In this document: positions 23,421 through 29,881 of the stretch, piece by piece
Numbering within the stretch: the first letter of the stretch is position 1
Layout: each line of letters opens with the position of its first letter
Program-made: the position numbers and the translations under genes
The notes under the pieces: generated by a model
Seen by the model: only the letters and a program-made list of their open reading frames with translations
What the model was told of the DNA's origin: nothing
Databases searched by the model: none
Source: an uncultured Eubacteriales bacterium
Lineage (GTDB): Bacteria > Bacillota > Clostridia > Christensenellales > Borkfalkiaceae
Reading direction: 5' to 3'
DNA: 30,623 nt
Assembly (NCBI GenBank): GCA_900542935.1
Contig: UQPN01000025.1
Coordinates: forward strand, 1-30,623

Positions 23421-23938
23421 ACGTTCTTAACATTATTCAGACGAATATTGTGGGAAAAGAAAGAGTGGATACTCCGTATTTTAATGCAGAGGCTTTTAGA
23501 GAGGCTTTGTTTAATGCTGTATGTCATAATTTATGGGTTGAAAAAGTTCCTCCCGCAATTTATGGGTTTGATGATAGAGTCGAAATAATCTCGTATGGAT
23601 TGCTGAAAGACGGGATGACGAAAGAAGAGTTTTTTATGGGAATCAGCAACCCTGTCAATGAAGAATTTGCGAAAATATTTATGCAGTTACACTATATGGA
23701 ACAATCCGGAAAGGGTGTGCCGACTGTCGTGGCTAAATACGGCAAAGAAGTATATCATTTCGGGACATCGTTTATACAATGTATACTACCGTATAATATA
23801 ATTGATAAACAGAAACAGGAAAGGTTATTGGAAAAGGTAAATTCCACCATAAACTCCACCATAAACTCCACCATAAATTCCACCATATATCGCCGAAAAA
23901 CTTGGCGAAACGTTTGCGTACGAAAAGGAAATCCGTGA
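23363..23938 (+). pseudogene. Truncated HATPase_c_4/RecG-like protein ending in STIN repeats
   Basis: Frame homologous in type to the second half of the gene at 21354, with a different sequence: NGCIFKQMEDALEYSLNVLN, then NAEAFREALFNAVCHNLW, PPAIYGFDDRVEIISYGLL, GISNPVNEEFAKIFMQLHYMEQSGKGVP, FIQCILPYN. The AlbA_2 half is missing. It ends in four 12-bp repeats (23840-23887) encoding NSTINSTINSTI-type sequence; short repeats at this place, before a winged helix, are familiar in this family. Instead of a winged helix, the reading frame then runs out of phase into an unrelated rhamnosidase fragment, ending YRRKTWRNVCVRKGNP. Non-functional hybrid by appearance. Confidence 0.65.
23840..23887 (+). 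repeat. Four 12-bp tandem repeats
   Basis: AATTCCACCATA, AACTCCACCATA, AACTCCACCATA, AATTCCACCATA, end to end. In frame they encode N-S-T-I four times. The outer two copies are identical, as are the inner two, and the junction with the rhamnosidase fragment falls at the last copy. Confidence 0.95.
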
Positions 23939-24378
23939 AACGCGCGAAGCGGCGCAAGAAGCGTTTTTCGTTGCGGAAGACGGCGCGTTTACGGCGGAAC
24001 GGGGCGAAAAAAAGTATACCGTACTCGGCAACGCGCTCGCGATTTTGTCGGGGGGTAGCGGCGGGCGAAACGGCAAAAACGGTGTGTGAAAAAATCGCGA
24101 AAGGGAAAATGCAGGACTGTTCGTTATCGATGAAAACGTTCAAGTACGACGCGTTATTGAAGTGCGACAAAGCGAAATATCAAAGCGCGGTGCTTGAAGA
24201 GATACGGCAAGATTACGAAAAAATGCTTGCGGCGGGCGCAACGAGCGTATGGGAAACGACGGACGGAGCGTCGGAGTTTGACAACGCGGGCAGCCTGTGC
24301 CACGGATGGAGCGCGATTTCGATTGTGTATTTCGAAACATTATTGCGGTTGCAAAATGAAAACAAAAAGGCTGAGTAA
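23886..24378 (+). pseudogene. Alpha-L-rhamnosidase-type (GH78, six-hairpin) C-terminal fragment, frameshifted
   Basis: Starting immediately after the repeats, the frame reads YIAEKLGETFAYEKEI, QEAFFVAEDG, KYTVLGNALAILSG, then, in the next frame, VAAGETAKTVCEKIAKGKM, SLSMKTFKYDALL, and EKMLAAGATSVWETTDG with AGSLCHGWSAISIVYFETLL at the end. The last part is the hallmark of GH78-type rhamnosidases and related (alpha/alpha)6 enzymes. The two halves join if the G run at 24050-24055 had five Gs instead of six, so a single inserted G breaks the gene. The catalytic centre and all N-terminal domains are missing. Stop at 24376-24378. Confidence 0.75.
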
Positions 24379-24393
24379 AAAAATAAAGGAAAA

Positions 24394-24428
24394 AGGCAGG
24401 CGCAAAGCATTTTCGCTGCCTGAATTTT
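24394..24428 (+). terminator. Terminator after the rhamnosidase fragment
   Basis: AGGCAGGCG (24394-24402) pairs with CGCTGCCT (24414-24421) with one bulge, followed by GAATTTT. Confidence 0.5.
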
Positions 24429-24506
24429 CAGAATAAACATTTTCAGAATAAACATATATTTTCGTTCGGCTTCATTGCGGGGACTGCAAGTTCGCAGTCC
24501 CCGCAA
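24424..24506. repeat. 15-bp tandem duplication and perfect 13-bp hairpin
   Basis: ATTTTCAGAATAAAC is present twice in tandem (24424-24438, 24439-24453). It is followed by a perfect 13-bp inverted repeat TTGCGGGGACTGC (24475-24487) / complement (24494-24506) with loop AAGTTC. The hairpin has no T run on either side, so it is not an ordinary terminator. Confidence 0.7.
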
Positions 24507-24767
24507 CGCTTATAATAAAAGAAATTTCATTCAGACGAAGTAGAAAAAATAACGGCAAAATTTAAACGTCCGGGTAAAATTTAATATCAAAAATACATAA
24601 AATCATTTTTAATAAAAATTTGGCTTTTTATAGAAAAAAATGGATAAATCATTGAAAATTCTTTAAAATTTCGAAAAAACGGTTAAAATGCAAAATTTAA
24701 CGGCAAAAAAACATCATAAAAATTATAGAAATACATATCAAAAATCCGAGGTTTTTCGTTTTTCCTA
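24507..24767. other. Very AT-rich stretch without genes
   Basis: No coding frame is supported. AAATTT or AAAATTTAA-type words recur at irregular spacing up to the promoter at 24768, so this may be an intrinsically bent or UP-element-rich upstream region for the secreted-protein operon. Confidence 0.5.
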
Positions 24768-24796
24768 TTGACGGACGAAAAATTTAATGATAGACT
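24768..24796 (+). promoter_or_regulatory. Promoter of the secreted-protein operon
   Basis: TTGACG (24768-24773), 17-base spacer, TAGACT (24791-24796). The predicted start near 24803 leaves a leader of about 90 bases. Confidence 0.6.
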
Positions 24797-24805
24797 TATT
24801 TTGTT

Positions 24806-24865
24806 GGCACGGATTCAGCGAAGCGAAAATCATTCAAAAGATTGCTCTTCGTTTAAGTGCGTGCC
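24806..24865 (+). promoter_or_regulatory. Structured 5' leader
   Basis: Nested complementary arms: GGCACG (24806-24811)/CGTGCC (24860-24865), CGAAG/CTTCG and AATC/GATT. Together they form one long interrupted hairpin covering nearly the whole leader and ending before AAGGAG (24881-24886). No known riboswitch class is recognised. Confidence 0.45.
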
Positions 24866-24894
24866 GATAAATCTATTATATAAGGAGTCGGAAA

Positions 24895-26376
24895 ATGGGA
24901 ACAAAATCTAAAAAAAGAGTCGGCGCGCTTGCGCTTTGCGCCGCAATCGGTTGCTCCGCGCTTTGTGCGGGAAGCGGCTCGATTACGTCGATTACGTCGC
25001 TTCGAGCGAAAACGGGAACGGCGGAGGCAGAGGCGGAGGCGCAAACGCACGAAAATGCGCTTTCCGAACAAAACGAAATCCCCGAAAACGCGAATTACGC
25101 CGCCGACGTGCAGTATTATATGGGCGCGGCGGCAAAAGTCGCTCAGGTGGGCGATCAATCGTTGGTTGAAAACCATCTCACCCGCGGCGCAGATTATTTC
25201 GACGGTATCCGCTGGGTAAACGATACGAATCAAGGCGAAAGTGCCGATAAGAACTGGTGGGGCTTCGCAACAATCACAATGGGGCTTACCGACGGCGAGC
25301 AGTCGTTTGATTTTGCTGACGCCGACGTATTGCAGTTAGAAGTCAACGCGCTTTCGGGCAGTTCCTACAACTGGATGAGTTTATGGCTGGTAGATAAAAA
25401 CGGCTCGCAGATCAATGTCAATGGAAATGATCCTTCTTATGCTTCGGCGTTTTTACATCATCCGTATTTTTACGGCACGGCAAACGGGACAGAAGTATCG
25501 AGGTATGTATCGGCTAATTCCGACTGGCGCGGGGTATATATCGACGGGCACGGTTATCTCGAATTAACGAAAGATTTATTTACGGGTGAATTTGCAAAAT
25601 ACAATGGCGCAACGGAATTCGATTTTTCCAACGTTACCGCGCTTGCCGTAAGGTATCATTCGTGGGACGCAAAGGCGTTGGAAACGGGCAAAGTAACGCT
25701 GATACGCGATGAAAAACAAACGGTTTTGTTTGACCCGTCTGCCGCAACGCAGATTACGCAGTGGCAGAATCGCAGCGCGATAGCGGCAATCAAAAACAGC
25801 GAGTGGTATTACGGACCTGCCTGGTGGAGAATGGACGAATCGCATACCTACGAAGAGTTTTTAAGCGGACTCGGCAGCGCGATGGCGTATCAGGTTTATC
25901 AAAAAGATTTTGCGGATAAAGCCGTCTGGAATTTAGAAAAAGCGGCAAAAACAACGAATACGCAACAATGGCTCTACATACAGGCGAAAGAATACGCAAA
26001 CGGCGCGGAAACAAACAAATATTCCGATATGACGAACTATGCGGGAATCACGTTCGAGCTCGATACAACCGCTTTAAATTCCGAAAGCGTTTCAATCGAC
26101 GTAACCGTGTTCGATGAAAACAATACGGCGTACCGTTCTTGGGGCAACGTGGGGCACGCAACCTACGTTTCCGAGGGCGGCGCGAAAACGAATGCGGACG
26201 AAGAAATCGGCGCGAATACTTTCAAAAAGGGATTTAAAGGCAAAGTTTATATGCCGTTTTCGGTATTCGAAAAGGCGGATAAAGATTATCTTGCCGATTC
26301 GTCTTTGTTTTCGTCGCTGTATTTCGTAATCAATTCTCATTCGTTTGCGACGTATGCGGGCATACCGATTATGTAG
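24895..26376 (+). CDS. Large secreted surface protein (3' end frameshifted)
   Basis: 493 residues in the open frame. A basic start and a hydrophobic stretch (VGALALCAAIGCSALCAG, about 9-26) form a Sec signal peptide. The rest is exported, aromatic- and Asn/Asp-rich with two similar beta-type halves: FDGIRWVNDTNQ... DADVLQLEV... WMSLWLVDK, and later YAGITFELDTTALN... SIDVTVFDENN. This suggests two carbohydrate-binding-like beta-sandwich domains; I do not recognise a named family. The frame stops at a TAG (26374) where the next phase continues with a Pro-rich linker and a membrane anchor, so one base is probably missing near 26358-26361. AAGGAG lies 8 bases before ATG 24895. First gene of a cluster with the propeller lipoprotein and hydrolase. 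Confidence 0.7.
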   Translation: MGTKSKKRVGALALCAAIGCSALCAGSGSITSITSLRAKTGTAEAEAEAQTHENALSEQNEIPENANYAADVQYYMGAAAKVAQVGDQSLVENHLTRGADYFDGIRWVNDTNQGESADKNWWGFATITMGLTDGEQSFDFADADVLQLEVNALSGSSYNWMSLWLVDKNGSQINVNGNDPSYASAFLHHPYFYGTANGTEVSRYVSANSDWRGVYIDGHGYLELTKDLFTGEFAKYNGATEFDFSNVTALAVRYHSWDAKALETGKVTLIRDEKQTVLFDPSAATQITQWQNRSAIAAIKNSEWYYGPAWWRMDESHTYEEFLSGLGSAMAYQVYQKDFADKAVWNLEKAAKTTNTQQWLYIQAKEYANGAETNKYSDMTNYAGITFELDTTALNSESVSIDVTVFDENNTAYRSWGNVGHATYVSEGGAKTNADEEIGANTFKKGFKGKVYMPFSVFEKADKDYLADSSLFSSLYFVINSHSFATYAGIPIM

Positions 26377-26603
26377 AAGCCGTTAATCCCACCCCCACGC
26401 CCGATCCCACGCCCGATCCTACGCCCGATCCCGCGCCGCAACCCGAAAAGCCCGAAAATTCCGAAGAAAAGAGCGGATGCGGAAGCGGTTGCAACGGCAA
26501 AATTCGCTCGGGGGTATTCGCGGTAACGGCGGCGTGCGCGTTGTCGGTTTTATCGATATTTGTGCGGAAACAACGCAAAGAGAGAAAAAATGAGAAAAAA
26601 TAA
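26361..26603 (+). pseudogene. Out-of-frame C-terminal anchor of the secreted protein
   Basis: From 26361 the next phase reads HTDYVEAVNP, then PTPDPTPDPTPDP coded by 12-bp repeats, a charged PEKPENSEEKSG segment, the cysteine motif GCGSGC, NGKIR, a hydrophobic SGVFAVTAACALSVLSIFV and the basic end RKQRKERKNEKK, stop TAA at 26601-26603. Motif, hydrophobic helix and basic tail copy the three-part plan of surface sorting signals. With one base restored, the whole gene would be 24895-26603, 569 residues. Confidence 0.7.
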
Positions 26604-27948
26604 TCGAATTTTTATCGGGCGCGCCTTGGCGATTTTAGCGCTGTTTTCGGGGTTTTCCGCTTGTACTGCGCAAAAAGACGAAGAGGCGGTAATTCCCGAA
26701 GGATATACGAAAGAAAGCGCGGCGGGAAATATGTTTTGGGAACAATCGGACGTCCTCGATGAAAACGGGCAGGTCGTCGCGAATGCCGACCTGGCGATTT
26801 ATAATTATTGCCCGTCGATTTTTCAGGAAGACGAAAACACCCGCTACGCGTATTATTGTTCGAACAGAGAAACGCGGGGCAAAGGCGCGGGCGACGTATA
26901 CGTCGATTCGCTCGGCAACGATCGCGTTACCGATTATATCGCAATGCGAAAGGGCGTAAAAATCAAAGACGAATGGTTTTGGAGTCCGAAAAAATACGTG
27001 CTTTCGCCTTTGAAAAGGCAGAACGTATCCGAAAGCGATACGGAAGGACAGCAGGTATGCGATCCGAACGTGATCAAGGGCGAATTTACCTACGACGGCG
27101 AATCGTTCGGCTATTTAATGGCGTATCTTGCCTGCAATACAAGAAACAACGAATACAATCACGTGTGCCTTGCCGTGGCGAAAACCGCGGAAGGACCGTG
27201 GAAGCGTTGCGATAAAATCAATCCGTTGCTGAAATACACTTCCGATAACGTTCCCGCCGAATTGCGGAGCACGTATCAATGGGGGTACGGTCAGGCTTCT
27301 ATGATCAGCGTGGATAAAAAGGGCAGAATTTTAATGTTTTATTCCACGATTGCCCCGATCTTCGATGAAAATAACTGCTGGCGGCACGCAACGGTAACTT
27401 CCGTGGCGGGGTACGATTTTTCCGATCTGAATCAGATAACGCGCGAATTTTTCGTGCAACAAATGAATTGCGGCGGTATTCTGCGCCTCGGCGAAAATTC
27501 AAAAACGTCTGCGCCCACCGCCGTTCCCACCGTAACCAACGGCGATTACGCCTACGACCCCGTCGGCGGGTATATTTACGGAATCACCGACGGAGAGTAT
27601 AACGAACGGTTTGCTATGTCCGCCGCGCCGGTTTTCAGAATTAAAAATCAATCGAAATCGGGAACGGCGGAAATCGGATCGGTTTTCAAAGATTACGAGG
27701 CGAGCACGTGGAGAGAAGAAAAAATTTCTTGGGAAACGGTAGGGCAAATCAGCTGTAAAGTCGGCGAAACGTACAAGGGCGTGCACAATACGTGCGTCGT
27801 CCGCGACGGGTACGGGTATCTTACAGCAAGCGATCGTCTCGAAGTCGTGGTAACGGAGTCGGACGTCAATAAAAAATACGTATCGAGCGGAAAAAAAGAA
27901 GACCCGCTCTGGACGTACCGATTAAAGCGCGTTACGATAAAAATTTAG
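26590..27948 (+). CDS. Lipoprotein with GH43-like five-bladed beta-propeller
   Basis: 452 residues. ATG 26590 is preferred over an upstream frame start because it begins the signal MRKNNRIFIGRALAILALFSGFSAC with a lipobox ending at Cys25 (FSAC, Phe at -3 is atypical) and has AAAGAGAG upstream. It overlaps the anchor frame of the previous gene by 14 bases, so the two are translationally coupled. Blades resemble GH43/GH117-type glycosidases: CPSIFQEDENTRYAYYCSNR, CDPNVIKG with candidate catalytic base Asp158, FGYLMAYLACN, VCLAVAKTAEGPWKRCD (193-208), MISVDKKGRILMFYS. Substrate unknown; catalysis not proven. Would be lipidated through Lgt and LspA and held on the outer face of the membrane. Confidence 0.7.
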   Translation: MRKNNRIFIGRALAILALFSGFSACTAQKDEEAVIPEGYTKESAAGNMFWEQSDVLDENGQVVANADLAIYNYCPSIFQEDENTRYAYYCSNRETRGKGAGDVYVDSLGNDRVTDYIAMRKGVKIKDEWFWSPKKYVLSPLKRQNVSESDTEGQQVCDPNVIKGEFTYDGESFGYLMAYLACNTRNNEYNHVCLAVAKTAEGPWKRCDKINPLLKYTSDNVPAELRSTYQWGYGQASMISVDKKGRILMFYSTIAPIFDENNCWRHATVTSVAGYDFSDLNQITREFFVQQMNCGGILRLGENSKTSAPTAVPTVTNGDYAYDPVGGYIYGITDGEYNERFAMSAAPVFRIKNQSKSGTAEIGSVFKDYEASTWREEKISWETVGQISCKVGETYKGVHNTCVVRDGYGYLTASDRLEVVVTESDVNKKYVSSGKKEDPLWTYRLKRVTIKI

Positions 27949-27964
27949 TCGGGGTTACATTCGA

Positions 27965-28918
27965 ATGGAGAAAAATAAGAAACAGAGAGTTATTCTCGAT
28001 ACAGATATGGGCGTCGATTGCGACGACGCCGTTGCGCTTGCGATTCTGCTGAATAAGCAAATCGCAAAAGAGCTTGAAATCTTGTGCGTTACCACAAGCA
28101 CCACAAGAAGCGGAGCGGTGTCAACCGTCAGGGCAATCGCGGAATATTACGGCGAATCGGTAACGGTTGGCGCAATGGCGAAGCCTGCGCTCGGTTGCGA
28201 TAAGCTGAATAATTATTCGGCGGCGGTGATGGAAAAATACGGCGCGCCCGACGGGGCTTGCGAAGCGGTGAAATTATTAAGAAAAACGCTTGCCGAAGCA
28301 AAGGAAAAAATCACGCTCGTCGCCATCGGACCGCTCGTGAATCTGGCGCGGCTGTTAAAAAGCGAAGCGGACGAAATTTCCGCGCTCGGCGGCGTGGAAT
28401 TGCTTGAAAAAAGCGTGGAAGAAATTTTCTGTATGGGCGGTTCGTTTGCGCAGAATTTCGGCGAAAACCCCGAAAAAGTCGAGCCCGAATGGAATATTCT
28501 GCAAGATATAAAGTCGGCGCAATATTTTACCCGCCGTTGCCCCGTGAAAGCGGTGTTTGTGCCGTGGGAAGCGGGCGCGGAAGTCTTTACGGAAATGAAA
28601 AACGGCGAAAACCCCGTGTGGTATTCTATGCGGCGTTACGCCGAAAGCGTAGGCTACGAAGTGAATCGTTTTCGCCGGATGAGTTGGGACCCCGTTACCT
28701 GTCTTTGCGCAACGGAAAACTGCGAAAAATACTTTGATTATTCCTCATCGGGAAAAATAACGATTCTTGAAGACGGCAAAAGCGTATTTGAGGAGGGCGA
28801 GGGCAACCATCGGATTTTGCTTCTGAAAAAAGGCTTCGAAAAGATTTCGGAACGCGTGAACGCGGGAATCGAGCCGATCAGAAAAGAATCCGAACGGTTG
28901 CGCCGTATAATGGTATAA
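27965..28918 (+). CDS. Nucleoside hydrolase (IUNH) family protein, variant active site
   Basis: 317 residues, cytoplasmic. The calcium-binding family motif is intact: ILDTDMGVDCDDA (10-22, Asp12, Asp14, Asp18, Asp21). VAIGPLVNLARLL, the substrate loop EPEWNILQDIKSAQYF and the final calcium aspartate in SWDPVTCL are also visible. Classical ribonucleoside hydrolases have His before that last Asp (HDP); here it is Trp. Family members cleave the N-glycosidic bond of ribonucleosides, and the WDP variant occurs in relatives of uncertain substrate. The gene follows the propeller lipoprotein by 16 bases, same strand, probably one operon. Confidence 0.85.
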   Translation: MEKNKKQRVILDTDMGVDCDDAVALAILLNKQIAKELEILCVTTSTTRSGAVSTVRAIAEYYGESVTVGAMAKPALGCDKLNNYSAAVMEKYGAPDGACEAVKLLRKTLAEAKEKITLVAIGPLVNLARLLKSEADEISALGGVELLEKSVEEIFCMGGSFAQNFGENPEKVEPEWNILQDIKSAQYFTRRCPVKAVFVPWEAGAEVFTEMKNGENPVWYSMRRYAESVGYEVNRFRRMSWDPVTCLCATENCEKYFDYSSSGKITILEDGKSVFEEGEGNHRILLLKKGFEKISERVNAGIEPIRKESERLRRIMV

Positions 28919-28940
28919 AAATAAGTCGAATCAGAATAAA

Positions 28941-28967
28941 CCGCCGCTTTCGGGCGGCGGCTTATAC
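28941..28967. terminator. Terminator between convergent genes
   Basis: 7-bp GC stem CCGCCGC (28941-28947) / GCGGCGG (28954-28960) between the hydrolase stop (28918) and the AraC stop (28998). On the reverse strand it runs into TTTATT; the forward T tract is poor. Confidence 0.6.
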
Positions 28968-28997
28968 GATTGACTGATACGATTGATAAAAAATATA

Positions 28998-29768
28998 TTA
29001 AACGTTGCGAACGAGGCTTGCGGTTTTTACTTTTTTCTGTTCTTGTTTTTTGTATTCGAGCGGCGATATGCCGTAATACTTTTTAAAAATCAGGCAAAGA
29101 TGAGAAGCGGAAGAAAAGCCCGTCAATTCGGCGATTTTATTCAACGAATAGTCAAAATTCAAAAGAAATTCGCATACGTTTTTCAATCTTATTTCCGTCA
29201 GATAGTTTTTTGCCGTTTTCCCCGTATTCGCAAGAAACAGCTGACCGAGATAGTCCGCGTTATAGCCGAGGTTGAAAGCGATTTGTTTAATGCTGATATT
29301 CTGATTCGCGTTGACGTTGAAGTAATTTAAAATATATCTGAAATATTCTTCTTTGTTTTGCTCCACGCCCGCTTTGCGCAAAACAAGGTACACTAATTTT
29401 TCGGTAAGCGTATTCAGAATTGCCGAATAGTAAGAGCGTTTTAAATTCATTTCGTTTGCTATTTCGAGCATTGTTTTTAAAATATCGCCGTCGTGATCGG
29501 CGGCAAGCGGCTTTTTCGGCAAAAGCCGATCGGTTTTGAACCCGATAAACAGCACCGTGGCGGGGGTGCGCGAACTTTCGCTGTGAATCTCGTTGGGGGC
29601 GGTGAAAGCAAAACAGTTGGGCTTGAATTTGTAATCTACGTTATTTATGTTCACCGTGCCTTCGCCCGAAAGATAATACACCAGTTCGAAGCAAGGGTGA
29701 ACGTGCGGGTGAATCTGGTAAGATTGATTATAAATCTGCCTGTTAAAAAAAATAAATTCGGTATTCAC
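28998..29768 (-). CDS. AraC-family transcriptional regulator
   Basis: 256 residues. An N-terminal cupin sensor domain (HPHVHPCFELVYYLSGEGTVNINNVDYKF, about 21-49, read in parts; PNEIHSES) is followed by two C-terminal helix-turn-helix motifs (about 150-250): ISIKQIAFNLGYNADYLGQLF and LNKIAELTGFSSASHLCLIFKKYYGISPLEYKK. Such proteins sense a sugar and activate nearby catabolic genes. The start is GTG (29768-29766) with AAGGAG upstream. It is convergent to the hydrolase operon and divergent from the gene at 29882, so either could be its target. Confidence 0.92.
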   Translation of the reverse strand: MNTEFIFFNRQIYNQSYQIHPHVHPCFELVYYLSGEGTVNINNVDYKFKPNCFAFTAPNEIHSESSRTPATVLFIGFKTDRLLPKKPLAADHDGDILKTMLEIANEMNLKRSYYSAILNTLTEKLVYLVLRKAGVEQNKEEYFRYILNYFNVNANQNISIKQIAFNLGYNADYLGQLFLANTGKTAKNYLTEIRLKNVCEFLLNFDYSLNKIAELTGFSSASHLCLIFKKYYGISPLEYKKQEQKKVKTASLVRNV

Positions 29769-29809
29769 AAGAAATTCTCCTTGCTTTTTCTGTATATCAA
29801 AGCAATTCT

Positions 29810-29838
29810 ATTATACCATAATTTAACGCCGATGTCAA
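29810..29838 (-). promoter_or_regulatory. Promoter of the AraC gene
   Basis: On the reverse strand TTGACA (29838-29833) and TATAAT (29815-29810) are perfect consensus with a 17-base spacer. Expected start near 29803. Confidence 0.9.
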
Positions 29839-29881
29839 TAATAATGCAATCGGCTGAACGTTCAGGAGGTAAAAACAAAAA

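Noticed and set aside
23840..23887. Repeats as a CRISPR or minisatellite array
   Set aside because: The 12-bp units are directly adjacent with no spacers and are in frame, encoding NSTI, as known for C-termini of this protein family.
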